Assembly: GCA_022827195.1 (NCBI GenBank)
Contig: JAJDTL010000030.1
Coordinates: 62,001-126,000 of the forward strand
Length of the DNA stretch: 64,000 bases
Direction: 5' to 3'
Source of the DNA: Caldilineaceae bacterium
GTDB taxonomy: Bacteria; Chloroflexota; Anaerolineae; Caldilineales; Caldilineaceae
Every line of letters begins with the position of its first letter. Within the stretch, counting starts at the first letter, position 1. A program made the position numbers and the translations under genes. This document shows positions 37,758 to 46,966 of the stretch, piece by piece. The notes beneath the pieces are model-generated. The model made no database searches. It had not been told where the DNA came from and was given only the letters and a program-made list of their open reading frames with translations.

Positions 37758-39539
37758 TCAGCCCCCGACGATCGCCAGCTGTTCCTCGTAAATCTTGCGG
37801 TAGAGCGCGGATCTTTCCAGCAACTCCTCGTGCTGGCCTGCCGCCGATATTCGTCCCTTCTCCAGGATAAGAATCTGGTCCGCCAGGCGCACTGTGCTGA
37901 GCCGCTGCGCGATGATTACAGAAGTGCGGCCCAGCATGAGATTGGCCAGCGCCTGCTGGATCAGGTGCTCAGTCTGCGTGTCGACGCTCGATGTCGCATC
38001 GTCCAAAATGAGAATGCGCGGATCCGTCAGAAGCGTCCGCGCAATCGCTACTCTCTGCCTTTGCCCGCCGGACAGGGTCGCGCCGCGCTCGCCGACCCGC
38101 GTCCCGTAACCTTCCGGAAAGCCCTCGATGAATTCGTGTGCCTGGGCCGCCCGGGCCGCCTCGATGATCTCCTCCTCGGAAGCATCCGGCCTGCCAAAGG
38201 CGATGTTCTCTCTGATCGAGGTCGCAAAAGGCGTGGATTCCTGCAATACAATGCCGATCTGACTGCGCAGAGATTGCAGCGTGGCGCCGCGAACATCCTT
38301 CCCGTCCAACAGGATTCGCCCTTCGGTAGGGTCGTAAAAGCGGGGAATCATGTTGATGATCGATGACTTTCCCGAGCCCGTCGGGCCCAGCAACGCCACC
38401 ACCTGGCCCGGCTGGACCTCGAACGAGACATCACGCAGAACGCTGTGCGGTCGGGCATAACTGAAGGAAACATTGTCGAACTGCAAATGGCCGCGAAGCG
38501 GCCCAATCGGTTTCGCGTCCTCTACATCCTTGACCTGCGTCTCCTCATCCAGGATCGCAAAGATCCGCTCGGAGGCGGCTCCGGCCATTGCTATCGCCGG
38601 TATGACGAATCCCAATCGCCGGATCGGCGCCGTTAGCTGCGCCAGGTACGTCAGGAAAGCGACCAGCTCGCCAATCGTCATCCCCCCCTGAATCACCTGA
38701 AGACCGCCAAACCAAATTATGATCACGGTCGCTATGTTGGCAATCAGGTCGAGGAGCGGCATATTGAACGCCATCAGCTTGGCGCTGTCCGCCGCCAGCC
38801 CGAACCATCTCCGGTTCTCGGCTTCGAATCGCTCAATCTCGGCATCTTCCTGCGCGAACGCCTTTACGATGCGCGCCCCGCGCAGATTCTGCTCCAGCCG
38901 CGTGGTCAGGACGGCCAATTGCTCCTGGATCGCCATCGACAAAGGCCGGTAACGGCTGCCGAAACGGGTCGCCCTGTATGCCAGCAGCGGCATCGTCAGC
39001 AATGCCAGTAGCGCGAGCGCGGGGTTCATCAGCACCATCGCAATCGCAGTCCCGATCAACAGGAGGACGCCATTCGCCAACCCCAGGAAGGCTCTGCCGG
39101 TGAGAAAGCGTACGCGCTCAACATCCTGCATCGCGCGCGAAAGCAGCTGCCCGGACTCGGTGCGGTCGTGATAGGCGAAGGAGAGCTCAGTCAGTTTGGC
39201 GTGCAGATCGCGGCGCAGGCCGTAAGCGACGCTCTGAGACGCTTTTTCCGTCCACAGTCCGTTCAGAAAGGTCAGCCCACCGCGCACCACCGTCAGCGCA
39301 AGCAATGCGAGGACCGACCAGGTGAGCAGCTGCATGTCCTGCTCACGGATGCCCCGGTCCACGATCCAGCGGATAATCTGCGGTGTTGCAAGTATGATTG
39401 CGGAGGTCCCTAGCAGGGCGAGGTATGCGAATAGCGCCATCCGCCAAAAGGGCTTCAGGCGGCGAAATGCCCGCCAGATGTAGCCTTTGCCCTCGCTCGA
39501 TCCTATTGACGTCTGCAGATCTGCAGGGATCGTTGTCAT
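37758..39539 (-). CDS. ABC exporter half-transporter with degenerate ATPase site
   Basis: A 593-residue half-exporter transcribed first in the pair. The membrane domain spans about 30-325. Walker A is [11 protein letters not shown] and the signature LSGGQRQR is canonical, but the residue after Walker B is Asp instead of Glu ([12 protein letters not shown]) and the H-loop His is Gln (IIAQRLSTV). In heterodimeric exporters these changes mark the non-hydrolysing site, formed together with the partner's altered signature (LSLGQ). That pattern supports joint function with 35890-37719. The start ATG directly follows GAAGG. Confidence 0.93.
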   Translation of the reverse strand: MTTIPADLQTSIGSSEGKGYIWRAFRRLKPFWRMALFAYLALLGTSAIILATPQIIRWIVDRGIREQDMQLLTWSVLALLALTVVRGGLTFLNGLWTEKASQSVAYGLRRDLHAKLTELSFAYHDRTESGQLLSRAMQDVERVRFLTGRAFLGLANGVLLLIGTAIAMVLMNPALALLALLTMPLLAYRATRFGSRYRPLSMAIQEQLAVLTTRLEQNLRGARIVKAFAQEDAEIERFEAENRRWFGLAADSAKLMAFNMPLLDLIANIATVIIIWFGGLQVIQGGMTIGELVAFLTYLAQLTAPIRRLGFVIPAIAMAGAASERIFAILDEETQVKDVEDAKPIGPLRGHLQFDNVSFSYARPHSVLRDVSFEVQPGQVVALLGPTGSGKSSIINMIPRFYDPTEGRILLDGKDVRGATLQSLRSQIGIVLQESTPFATSIRENIAFGRPDASEEEIIEAARAAQAHEFIEGFPEGYGTRVGERGATLSGGQRQRVAIARTLLTDPRILILDDATSSVDTQTEHLIQQALANLMLGRTSVIIAQRLSTVRLADQILILEKGRISAAGQHEELLERSALYRKIYEEQLAIVGG

Positions 39540-39671
39540 CCTTCAAATCCGGTTTAGTAACGCGAAGTTGCACTACTTTCATTCTACCACGCGCCGAAGC
39601 GCGGGCCACAGAGCGTTGCCAGCGTCGCCTGAAAAGAATGCGTTGGATTCGCGAGAGAGTATCTAAAAGGG

Positions 39672-40220
39672 TTACCGAAGCTTACGCGCCAAGTCCCCGA
39701 CGCGGATCGGGCCGGGCTGGACAACCTTCGCATAGATACCGCGCAGACGCAGCTCCTTGCCCGGCGGTGCGCTGACAAATTTGACCGCGTCCACGCCGAA
39801 TCGTTCAGCAAACTTCTTACAGCCGGTATGGTCTATCGACGTCACCTCGATCACCGCCCCGCCAAGCGCCAGCCGCGTGCCTGTGGGCAGATTCTCCTCG
39901 CTGAGTTCCAGGTCGATATAGAGCTGGTCCCCGAACAGATGCCAGCGGTCTTCCTGCTGCGCCAGCAAACCGGCAACGCGGGCGTTCATGATCGTAAGTT
40001 GCCGGTCAACATCGAGCGGGGCGCCGGGATTGCGCCTGCTCCAGTTGTCCCCTGACAGGCCTTCCTCGACCGACAACGAGCCCTCTTCAATTACTTCCCG
40101 CTCCCCCGAGCGCGGCCGCCGCACGATCATGCGTAGCCTGCCCTCGTCGCGGGGAGAAAGACGAAGTTCATCCAGATTCTCTTCCAGCTCTTCCATTGTC
40201 AGATGGGTTTCGGTCGACAT
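39672..40220 (-). CDS. MOSC-domain protein
   Basis: A 182-residue protein of the MOSC (molybdenum cofactor sulfurase C-terminal) fold. GLSGDNWSRRN near residue 55, QLTIMNARVAGLLA near 72 and LELSEENLPTGTRLALG near 105 match the family, and HTGCKKFAERFG near 130 carries its conserved cysteine, thought to handle sulfur or bind molybdenum cofactor. Partners in molybdenum enzymes are not visible here. The ATG at 40220 follows AAAGGA by 9 bases; a TTG three codons earlier is less likely. Confidence 0.85.
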   Translation of the reverse strand: MSTETHLTMEELEENLDELRLSPRDEGRLRMIVRRPRSGEREVIEEGSLSVEEGLSGDNWSRRNPGAPLDVDRQLTIMNARVAGLLAQQEDRWHLFGDQLYIDLELSEENLPTGTRLALGGAVIEVTSIDHTGCKKFAERFGVDAVKFVSAPPGKELRLRGIYAKVVQPGPIRVGDLARKLR

Positions 40221-40283
40221 GGTAGGCAATCCTTTTCGTCTCTGGTTACGTCTGTAAGTCGTTGCACGCTGGAGCGGGCCGGC

Positions 40284-40838
40284 TCAATCCGGCGCCCGGT
40301 CCAAATGGCCCTTCTCCAAAGAGTCAAGCCATGCGCGCATAGCCCTTTCATCAGCCCGTCCCCGCCGCCTCTGCCAACTTGCGAATGCCAGGCCGAGGAA
40401 CGGCAGCAGAACCGGAAAGACCAACGGAAGGGCCTCTCTGGCGCCGCTATCGGGTGTCGCACGCAGTGCCGCGGCGACCAGAAGCGCCAATGCAAGCAGC
40501 GTGCCGAGCAGAATCCAGGCGCCGATGTACAACCGCCCGACGGGGTGAAGCTGAATGTGCCCCGCGAGACGGCAGTGGTCGCCATCATCGGCAAGCAGAC
40601 CGTAGAAGACCGGCGCAAAAACGCCCCTTAGCTGGGCAGAGGCCGGATGGCGTTCGATCTTCACGCCGCGGCCGGCAATCCGCCCCCTTACCTCACCGCT
40701 CGCGGCCAAGGCCTCTTGAACCCTCTCCCCGGCTTCCCGGTCATTTCCCTGCAGCCGTATGGTGAGCCGCCTTTTGCCCGGAGTCCAGAGAAATGAAAGG
40801 ACAGCTCCCGACCCATTCATGTGCAGACTCGCTAGCAC
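40284..40838 (-). CDS. Unknown protein with two predicted membrane helices
   Basis: The 184-residue product is not recognised. Residues about 1-90 are soluble and mixed alpha/beta; two hydrophobic segments follow (LYIGAWILLGTLLALALLVA and LPLVFPVLLPFLGLAFASW), and the C-terminus is charged. It begins with a GTG (40838), although an ATG six codons later is equally possible. It lies between the lysY and MOSC genes on the same strand, 78 bases after lysY, and may be co-transcribed with the lysine operon. A similar soluble-plus-two-helix layout is common in uncharacterised membrane-anchored proteins. Confidence 0.6.
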   Translation of the reverse strand: MLASLHMNGSGAVLSFLWTPGKRRLTIRLQGNDREAGERVQEALAASGEVRGRIAGRGVKIERHPASAQLRGVFAPVFYGLLADDGDHCRLAGHIQLHPVGRLYIGAWILLGTLLALALLVAAALRATPDSGAREALPLVFPVLLPFLGLAFASWQRRRGRADERAMRAWLDSLEKGHLDRAPD

Positions 40839-40916
40839 CCTGATTGCGACAAGACAACCTGCCTTCCCGGCCTCTGCCAGCCGAGCGCGTCGCCGGTCGC
40901 CGGCTCGAATGGCGCG

Positions 40917-42011
40917 CTAGACCGGATGCAACCCCGTGAAACCCAGCCCAGTCGTCTCTTCCCACCCGTACATCAGATTTATGCTCTGCAACGCACTGCC
41001 GGCCGCCCCCTTGACGAGGTTGTCGATCGCACTCAAGGCGACGACACGTCCGGTTCGCTCATCGAGCTCAAATCCGACGTCGGCGTAATTGCTTCCGCTC
41101 AGAATCTTCGGCTCCGGGTAGCGGTAAATGCCGGTCCTCTCCTTCACAATCCGCACGAAAGGCTCGCCCCGATAGGTCTGCCGGTAGGCGCGCCACAGGT
41201 CGCGCTCGCTGACGCCGGCCTTGACGAACACATGCGCCGTCGCCAGCACACCGCGCACGTTGTCGATCGCGGTCGCGCTCATGTGCGCTGAAACGCGGCT
41301 GTAGTCGTCTCCACCGGCCAGCGCCAGCGCCTGCAGCAGTTCGGCCGTGTGTCGGTGACCGGTCGGCGCGAAGCTGCGCATCGCCCGCGCCCGCTCAGGA
41401 TGGTGGCTGGCTTCGCCCGCCCGGTTGCCGCCCTCGCTGCTGCCGACCTTGACCTCGCATACAAGGTCGCGCGCCGGATCGGCCAGCCCGGAGGCAAACA
41501 GCGGCCAGACCGCCAGCACGGTCGCCGTCGCATTGCAGCCCACCCCGCTCACATAGCGGGCGCCGCCGATCTGATCTCGGTAGAGTTCCGGCAAGCCGTA
41601 AACGAACCGCTCCAGCCAGGCCGGCGCGGCGTGTTCCCGGCCGTACCAGTCGGCATAGGCCCCGGCATCCTGCAGGCGGAAATCCGCGCTAAGGTCGACG
41701 ATGCGACCGGCCAGCGCGGCAAATTCGGCAATGCGCCCCATCGCGCCGCCGTGCGGAAGGCCCAGCACGAGCAGGTCGCACGGTTCGAGCTCGGCCGCGC
41801 TGACGAACTTCAGCTTCGTCCGCCCGCGCAGATTTGGATGCGTGAAATGTACGAACGATCCGGCGTTCCGCTCGCTGGTCACCTGGCCAATTGCCGCGTA
41901 TGGATGGTCGAGCAGCAGGCGCAAAAGCTCGCCGCCGGCATATCCGCTGGCACCGAGAATCGAAACGGTGATCGCACCTTCGCTGCTGGACTGCTCGTCG
42001 GATTCGCCCAT
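40917..42011 (-). CDS. lysY: [LysW]-aminoadipate/glutamate 6-phosphate reductase (ArgC family)
   Basis: A 364-residue NADPH-dependent semialdehyde dehydrogenase. SILGASGYAGGELLRLLLDH near residue 18 is the dinucleotide fold, LGLPHGGAMG near 82 is a conserved loop, and GVGCNATATVLAVWPL near 165 contains the catalytic cysteine. CEVKVGSSEGGNRAGEASHH near 195 is the block typical of LysY rather than classical ArgC, fitting its location directly after lysX (15-base gap). It reduces the LysW-bound acyl phosphate to the semialdehyde. The matching kinase (lysZ) is not in the window. Confidence 0.9.
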   Translation of the reverse strand: MGESDEQSSSEGAITVSILGASGYAGGELLRLLLDHPYAAIGQVTSERNAGSFVHFTHPNLRGRTKLKFVSAAELEPCDLLVLGLPHGGAMGRIAEFAALAGRIVDLSADFRLQDAGAYADWYGREHAAPAWLERFVYGLPELYRDQIGGARYVSGVGCNATATVLAVWPLFASGLADPARDLVCEVKVGSSEGGNRAGEASHHPERARAMRSFAPTGHRHTAELLQALALAGGDDYSRVSAHMSATAIDNVRGVLATAHVFVKAGVSERDLWRAYRQTYRGEPFVRIVKERTGIYRYPEPKILSGSNYADVGFELDERTGRVVALSAIDNLVKGAAGSALQSINLMYGWEETTGLGFTGLHPV

Positions 42012-42026
42012 TTCAGACTGCTCGCC

Positions 42027-42908
42027 TTACTCGTTGGCTGCCTGCCAGCCGTCACGCCCAACCCGCAGGCAGAAATCGGCGATGCAGCCCGGGATATCGA
42101 CGCCGGTCGGCTGCACGCTGTTGCGAAACTCCATCGTGTAGTTGACCTCGTTCACCAGCAGACCGCGCTCCGGGTCCTCGAGCACGTCGATCGCTACGCA
42201 TCCCCCGCCGACCGCCCTGGCCGCGCGCACGCACAACTCGTTCAGATCCGGCGTTACCGGGCAGACAGAGGCCTGGCCGCCCCGCGCCGTGTTCGTGATC
42301 CAGTGGGGAGAATCGCGGTAAATGGCGCAGATCGTATCGTTGCCAACAACGAAGGCGCGGATGTCCCTCATCGGCTTGTCGACGTACTCCTGGATGTAAA
42401 AGATGCTGTGGTGGTACGTGCCCAGCACCTCCTTGTGCTCCAGGACTGTCTCCGCTGCCTCGCGGTCGTTGATCTTGCTCAGCAGCCGCCCCCACGAGCC
42501 GATCGAGGGCTTCATTACCACCGGGTAGCCCAGTGACTCGATCGCTTCGAGCGCGCTCTCCGCCGTAAACGCGACCTTGGTACGCGGCGACGGGATGCCG
42601 GCCACGGTCAGCGCGCTGGTCGTCTGCAGCTTGTCGCCGCACACGTCGGCAACCTGGGCCGAATTGACGGTCGGGATCCCGCGGTCGTTGAGAATGCGCA
42701 GGCTCACCAGCGCGCGCCCGTGATTAATGCAGCGCTCGACAATGACGTCGTAGCTGTCATAGGCCGTGGCCGGCTCTTCTCCGCCGGAGATGTCGAAAAC
42801 CAGTTTGCGGTCGTCGAGCAGGTCGAACGCTGCCCCCCGCTGCGTAAACGCCTCGAAGAGAAGCTTCTCCTCCGCCCGCACGCGACTGTAGAGGATGCCA
42901 ACCCGCAT
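42027..42908 (-). CDS. lysX: LysW-aminoadipate ligase (RimK-type ATP-grasp)
   Basis: A 293-residue ATP-grasp enzyme that attaches the alpha-amino group of aminoadipate (or glutamate) to the C-terminal glutamate of Lys[21 protein letters not shown] opens the protein as in Lys[19 protein letters not shown] near 130 and [18 protein letters not shown] near 170 are nucleotide-binding strands; [20 protein letters not shown] near 245 holds the Mg ligands. Start ATG 42908 lies 4 bases after the lysW stop with GGGGAG inside lysW. Whether it takes aminoadipate, glutamate or both cannot be settled by eye. Confidence 0.93.
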   Translation of the reverse strand: MRVGILYSRVRAEEKLLFEAFTQRGAAFDLLDDRKLVFDISGGEEPATAYDSYDVIVERCINHGRALVSLRILNDRGIPTVNSAQVADVCGDKLQTTSALTVAGIPSPRTKVAFTAESALEAIESLGYPVVMKPSIGSWGRLLSKINDREAAETVLEHKEVLGTYHHSIFYIQEYVDKPMRDIRAFVVGNDTICAIYRDSPHWITNTARGGQASVCPVTPDLNELCVRAARAVGGGCVAIDVLEDPERGLLVNEVNYTMEFRNSVQPTGVDIPGCIADFCLRVGRDGWQAANE

Positions 42909-42912
42909 GTTC

Positions 42913-43098
42913 TTACTCTCCCCAGTCTTCGTCCTCTTCCGGCGCCAGTTCCAGCGACACCGGATCGACCTCCACAACCTCTAGGTCGGAGCCGCACTCG
43001 CCGCACTGGACGATCTCATTCTGCATCACGTCCCTGAGCTCGACTTCGCCAAAGCACTCCGGGCACTCGGCCACGGCCGTTATGGTCTGCATTGTCAT
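42913..43098 (-). CDS. lysW: Amino-group carrier protein LysW
   Basis: A 61-residue carrier that holds lysine (or arginine) intermediates through its C-terminus. Two CxxC pairs (CPEC and CGEC) form the zinc-binding globule, and the protein ends EEDEDWGE, the diagnostic EDWGE tail whose terminal Glu is the attachment point. The acidic surface run is also typical. The lysX start follows after 4 bases. Confidence 0.96.
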   Translation of the reverse strand: MTMQTITAVAECPECFGEVELRDVMQNEIVQCGECGSDLEVVEVDPVSLELAPEEDEDWGE

Positions 43099-43159
43099 TG
43101 CGCTGCTCCTGATGTGTAGTCAGTTCACTTGTCCTAAAGTGGATTTCAGCCAAGAATTC

Positions 43160-43630
43160 CTACCAGGGCGCTGCCACAGCCGTTCTGCCGGCGGCAAACT
43201 CCGCGACCCGCCGGCGCGTGCCCGGCGAGGTCCCCTCCGGCAACTGGTCGATCGCAAAACATTCGACGTCCTCGATCTCCCGGTTACGCCCTGCTCTCCA
43301 TGTGAACTCTTCGCACACAAATACGACGATATGGTCGCTCTTCCGTTCGTGGAAGCTACTGTAAACGCCAAACAGCCTTGGATCACGCAAGACCGCACCC
43401 GCTTCTTCTGCAGCCTCCCGGCCTATCGCCTCCTGCAAGGATTCGCCCGCGTTTACCCCACCGCCGGGAAGATACCATCCGTCCACGTAACTGTGTCTGA
43501 CAAGAAGGACCCTGCCCTCGTCAACGGCCAGCAGCCGGACGCCAACCGTAAGCGGTTTGAACAGGCGCCATTGCAGCCGCTGCACCCAATGCAAAAAGCT
43601 CGCTACCTCTCGCGCCGGCATCGCTTCCAA
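43160..43630 (-). CDS. Nudix hydrolase inside the lysine operon
   Basis: A 156-residue protein with a complete Nudix box: GGGVNAGESLQEAIGREA followed by AEEAGAV (G-x5-E-x7-REUxEExGU), which binds Mg and hydrolyses nucleoside diphosphates linked to other groups. WYLPGGGVNAGE precedes the box as usual. It lies between lysU (36 bases) and lysW (61 bases) on the same strand. No Nudix step is known in lysine synthesis, so substrate and reason for the location are unknown. Confidence 0.9.
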   Translation of the reverse strand: MEAMPAREVASFLHWVQRLQWRLFKPLTVGVRLLAVDEGRVLLVRHSYVDGWYLPGGGVNAGESLQEAIGREAAEEAGAVLRDPRLFGVYSSFHERKSDHIVVFVCEEFTWRAGRNREIEDVECFAIDQLPEGTSPGTRRRVAEFAAGRTAVAAPW

Positions 43631-43666
43631 GCTGCTTCCAGGTCCTCTAACGGCCTCAACGCATCT

Positions 43667-44173
43667 TCAAGCATCTGAAGCCGCCGAAGCGAGGCGCCGC
43701 TTCACCTGCTCCACCAGCCCGCCCGCCTGCAGAATCTCCTGCACGGTCGCGCTCAAGGCGGGGAAGACGAAGCGGCCAGCTTCGCACGCTATCGCTCTCT
43801 GGTCCACGTCAACCGCAACCGTCTCTCCTGCACGAATCGCCCGCGCCGCTTCCGGGCAGACGATTGCCAGCAGGCCGTTGTTGATGGCGTTGCGGTAGAA
43901 GATGCGGGCGAAGCTCTCGGCGATCACCGCGCCAACGCCGTTGTAGACCAGGCAGGTCGCGGCCTGCTCGCGGCTGGAGCCGCAGCCGAAGTTGCGCCCC
44001 CCGACGATCAGGTCGCCCGCCCGTACGTTGGCCGCGAATGACGGGTCCAGATCCTCCAGCGCATGGCCTGCAATCTCCTCGCGCCCCCTGGCAGTGTAGG
44101 TGTACTTGCCGGGAAAGAGCACGTCGGTATTGATGTTGTCGCCGTACTTCCACGCCCTGCCCCTGATTTCCAC
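43667..44173 (-). CDS. lysU: Homoaconitase small subunit
   Basis: A 168-residue swivel subunit of the LeuD/LysU group. [18 protein letters not shown] near residue 9, [20 protein letters not shown] near 57 and [18 protein letters not shown] near 87 are family signatures. The form (short, with the GCGSSREQA variant) matches the homoaconitase type more than the leucine type, in keeping with its place 9 bases after lysT. With LysT it isomerises homocitrate to homoisocitrate. Confidence 0.9.
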   Translation of the reverse strand: MEIRGRAWKYGDNINTDVLFPGKYTYTARGREEIAGHALEDLDPSFAANVRAGDLIVGGRNFGCGSSREQAATCLVYNGVGAVIAESFARIFYRNAINNGLLAIVCPEAARAIRAGETVAVDVDQRAIACEAGRFVFPALSATVQEILQAGGLVEQVKRRLASAASDA

Positions 44174-44182
44174 AATCTCTCC

Positions 44183-45520
44183 CTAACCAAGACTTCTCGG
44201 GTCGGCGATCTGTCCCGCAACCGCGGAGGCCGCCACCACCGCCGGATTCGCCAGGTAGATCTCCGCCTCCTTCGTCCCCATGCGGCCGCGGAAATTACGG
44301 TTGGCGCTCGAGATCGTGACCTCGCCGGTCGCGGGAACACCCATGTGATTGCCCATGCACGGGCCGCATCCCGGCGTCCCGATCGACGCTCCGGCGGCCA
44401 CCAAAGTCCCGATGTATCCCTCCCGCAGAGCATCCTGCAGCACGACGCTCGATGCCGGGATGACGAGCAAGCGCGTGCCTGGGGCAACGCGCCGGCCCCG
44501 CACGACCTGCGCCGCTGCTGCGATGTCCTCCAGCCGTCCGTTCGTGCACGTGCCGATGAACGCCTGCTGCACGCGCACGCCTGCCACCTCCGAAAGCGGC
44601 ACGACATTGTCGACCGAATGCGGACAGGCCACTGCCGGCTCTAGTTCGGCCGCGTCGTAGCGGTAGGTTGCCCTGTACTCGGCGCCCTCGTCTGGCAGAA
44701 TGCGAAATTGCCCTGCGTCGCGGATGGCCCCGGCTGACTCTTTCCGCTTCAGAGAGGCCTCCAGGTAGGCCAGCGTCCTACCGTCCGGGGCAATGAACGA
44801 TGACTTTGCCCCAAACTCCGCCATCATGTTCGCAAGCGCCATACGTGCGTCGATGCTCAGGGCCTCGATGCCGCTGCCGCCAAACTCGACCGAGGCATAT
44901 AGCCCGCCGTCCGCGCCCCAATCGCCGATGATGCGCAGCGCGAAGTCTTTGGCGGTAACGCCCGGAGGCAAGCTGCCATCCAGGTCGATTCGGATCGATT
45001 CCGGCACGCGCAGCCACAGCTCGCCGGTTGCCCACAGCGCCGCCACCTCGCTGCGGCCGATGCCCGCGCCGAACGCACCCAGCCAGCCGAAATGGGGCGT
45101 ATGGCTGTCCGCGCCCAGGATCATCTGCCCCGGCAGCACCAGCGCCTCCTCGCTCAAAACCTGGTGACAGATGCCGCGCCCCACCTCAAAGAAGTGGAGA
45201 ATGCCCTGCTCCTGCACAAAGCGGCGGATCTCGGCATGGTTCTGCGCGTGGCGCGTCGTCGGCGCGGGCACGGCGTGGTCGAGCGTGATTGCGAGTCTTT
45301 CCGCAATCGCAACCCTCGCCTGCCCGAACTGCAGCCAGATCTCGCGAATGGCCGCGCTGTTGTCGTGGCTCAAAACGATGTCCGGCCGGACGTCCACGAC
45401 TTCGCCGATGTCGACAGAGTCCAGGCCCGCAGCGCGCGCGATCGCCTTCTGCGCGAAGGTACGCGCAGAGCCGGTCCCCGCGCCGCCTGAACTGTTACCT
45501 TGCCGTAACTGCTGCTGCAT
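44183..45520 (-). CDS. lysT: Homoaconitase large subunit
   Basis: A 445-residue aconitase-family subunit. [20 protein letters not shown] near residue 137 binds substrate; the [4Fe-4S] cysteines are in [20 protein letters not shown] near 315 and [13 protein letters not shown] near 378; [20 protein letters not shown] near 405 is the C-terminal signature. [20 protein letters not shown] resembles homoaconitases and related HacA proteins. A Ser/Gly-rich tail of about 18 residues precedes the domain. GAGGGG lies upstream of the ATG. It follows lysS with a 9-base gap. Confidence 0.92.
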   Translation of the reverse strand: MQQQLRQGNSSGGAGTGSARTFAQKAIARAAGLDSVDIGEVVDVRPDIVLSHDNSAAIREIWLQFGQARVAIAERLAITLDHAVPAPTTRHAQNHAEIRRFVQEQGILHFFEVGRGICHQVLSEEALVLPGQMILGADSHTPHFGWLGAFGAGIGRSEVAALWATGELWLRVPESIRIDLDGSLPPGVTAKDFALRIIGDWGADGGLYASVEFGGSGIEALSIDARMALANMMAEFGAKSSFIAPDGRTLAYLEASLKRKESAGAIRDAGQFRILPDEGAEYRATYRYDAAELEPAVACPHSVDNVVPLSEVAGVRVQQAFIGTCTNGRLEDIAAAAQVVRGRRVAPGTRLLVIPASSVVLQDALREGYIGTLVAAGASIGTPGCGPCMGNHMGVPATGEVTISSANRNFRGRMGTKEAEIYLANPAVVAASAVAGQIADPRSLG

Positions 45521-45529
45521 CGCTACCCC

Positions 45530-46687
45530 TCACGCAGGCGTGTTCTCGACCGTCACCGCGCGGCTGTGATACTCGCGCAGCAGCACGTCGACGTCGTCCA
45601 AGCTGAGTTTCCGCTGGTCCGCCTCGTTCTTGATGTGCGCGGTCACCTCCTTCACCTGCGGGTCGGTCAGATCCAGCTGCAGCTGCTCGGCCCGCTGCTT
45701 GACCGCGTTCCAGCCGGTCAGGCGGTGAGCGATGTGCAGATAGCGGCTCAGGCCGAAGTCAGCCGGATCCAGGATTTCGTACGTGTCGGGGTTGTTGAGA
45801 ATCGCCTTGGCGTGGATGCCCGCCTTGTGCGTAAACGCGGTGTAGCCGGTGATGTAGTTGTTGAACGGCACGTCCACGCCCACGACCTCGGCGACGTAGT
45901 TTTCGACCTCGCGCAGCATCGGCAGATTGTATTTGCTGCGAATCTGCTCTGGGTCGTGCGCGTACATGCGCGCCACCAGGCCGCCCAGCGGCGTGATACC
46001 GTTGCGCTCGCCGATGCCGAGCACCGATGTGTCGACGTGCGTCGCGCCCGCCGCCAGCGCACAGTAGGAGTTGGCGATCGCGCAGCCCGTGTCGTTGTGG
46101 CCGTGAAACTCAATGTCGCACGAGACGACGCCTCGCAGCGTGCGCACAAGGTCGTGCACCTGCAGCGGCGTGGCGATCCCCACGGTGTCGGCGATTCCCA
46201 CTCGGTTCACCCCGATCTGGTCTACCTCGCGGTAGACCGTCAGCAGGTCGACCAGGTCGCTGCGGAACGAGTCCTCGCTGCTGAAGCGCACCTCCAGTCC
46301 CTGGCCCTTTATGAAGTCAATCACCTGCACCGCGCTGTCGATGATCTGGCGAATCGACTTGCCGTGCGAGAACTCGCGCAGGTAGCTGCTCGTGCCGAAC
46401 AGTACGTCGATGCCGTCCACGCCCGTATCCACCGCCAGGCGCGCGTCGTCCAGGTGGCAGCGCGTGTGGGTCAGGAGCTTGGTCCGCAGCCCGAGCCCGG
46501 CGATGCGCGCGCAGTCCGCGCGGCTCTGCGGGCTCGCCGCCGGCGATGTAAGCTCCAAATACTCGACGCCGAACGCGTCCAGCAGGCGGGCGATCTCGTC
46601 CTTCTGCCCGCTGTCGAAGAAGGAATTGGCGAACTGCTCGCCCTCGCGCAGTGTCGATTCTATGATAGCGAACTTTTCAAGACTCAT
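45530..46687 (-). CDS. lysS: Homocitrate synthase
   Basis: A 385-residue DRE-TIM synthase condensing 2-oxoglutarate with acetyl-CoA, the first step of the aminoadipate lysine route. [19 protein letters not shown] near residue 6 is the homocitrate-synthase form of the signature; [12 protein letters not shown] near 135 and [20 protein letters not shown] near 190 (HxH metal site) follow, then [33 protein letters not shown] near 285 ends the barrel. It lacks the long LeuA regulatory domain. The longer frame (to 46732) would run through the attenuator, so I chose the ATG at 46687. It heads the lys operon, 35 bases after the leader terminator. Confidence 0.94.
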   Translation of the reverse strand: MSLEKFAIIESTLREGEQFANSFFDSGQKDEIARLLDAFGVEYLELTSPAASPQSRADCARIAGLGLRTKLLTHTRCHLDDARLAVDTGVDGIDVLFGTSSYLREFSHGKSIRQIIDSAVQVIDFIKGQGLEVRFSSEDSFRSDLVDLLTVYREVDQIGVNRVGIADTVGIATPLQVHDLVRTLRGVVSCDIEFHGHNDTGCAIANSYCALAAGATHVDTSVLGIGERNGITPLGGLVARMYAHDPEQIRSKYNLPMLREVENYVAEVVGVDVPFNNYITGYTAFTHKAGIHAKAILNNPDTYEILDPADFGLSRYLHIAHRLTGWNAVKQRAEQLQLDLTDPQVKEVTAHIKNEADQRKLSLDDVDVLLREYHSRAVTVENTPA

Positions 46688-46717
46688 ACGTACGCCCCCG
46701 CGTAGAATACGAACAAC

Positions 46718-46752
46718 AAAAAACCGGTCCATCCTGTCTGGAATGGCCGGTT
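46718..46752 (-). terminator. Attenuator terminator of the lys operon
   Basis: On the minus strand AACCGGCCAT (46752-46743) pairs with ATGGACCGGTT (46732-46722, one bulged A) around a 10-base loop and runs into six T residues (46723-46718). It lies between the Lys/Arg leader peptide and lysS. The loop contains CAGACAGG, which can instead pair upstream. Confidence 0.82.
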
Positions 46753-46794
46753 GCTACCCCAACGACGACTGAGCAGGCGCAAACAACAGACAGG
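46733..46794 (-). promoter_or_regulatory. Candidate antiterminator pairing in the lys leader
   Basis: CCTGTCTG (46794-46787), directly after the leader stop codon, is perfectly complementary to CAGACAGG (46740-46733) in the terminator loop. A ribosome stalled at the lysine codons would leave the first segment free; one reaching the stop would cover it. The pairing would hold the loop and oppose terminator closing. Confidence 0.6.
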
Positions 46795-46860
46795 CTAGTC
46801 TGCAATCCGCTTCTTGCTCTTTATGCAGTGTAACTGCTGTGCGGCTCTCGCCTGACTCAT
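46795..46860 (-). CDS. Lys/Arg-codon leader peptide of the lys operon
   Basis: A 21-codon ORF (ATG 46860, TAG 46795-46797) beginning MSQARAAQQ and ending IKSKKRIAD. Codons 14-18 are AAG AGC AAG AAG CGG, clustering three Lys and one Arg near the end. AGGA lies 9-10 bases before the ATG. It sits about 70 bases after a strong promoter and is followed by the terminator before lysS. The arrangement is that of a ribosome-mediated attenuator sensing charged tRNA-Lys (or tRNA-Arg). I know of no such leader for LysW operons. Confidence 0.7.
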   Translation of the reverse strand: MSQARAAQQLHCIKSKKRIAD

Positions 46861-46937
46861 CCGTACCGCTTCCTGGGCCGTCAATCTCTAACTTCAGCCA
46901 ACAAATATTTTGGCCCGCGACTCTCTTGAATGGAGCG

Positions 46938-46966
46938 ATTATGCACGAATCGGTGGCACTTGTCAA
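46938..46966 (-). promoter_or_regulatory. Strong sigma-70 promoter of the lys operon
   Basis: On the minus strand TTGACA (46966-46961), a 17-base spacer, then CATAAT (46943-46938): one mismatch from full consensus. Transcription should start near 46931, about 70 bases before the leader ATG. Confidence 0.82.

Noticed and set aside
45566-46705. 379-codon plus-strand open frame
   Set aside because: Antisense to lysS, whose catalytic motifs are clear.
46688-46931. Lysine riboswitch upstream of lysS
   Set aside because: The leader is only about 240 bases, is largely occupied by the leader ORF and terminator, and the conserved L-box core blocks were not seen.
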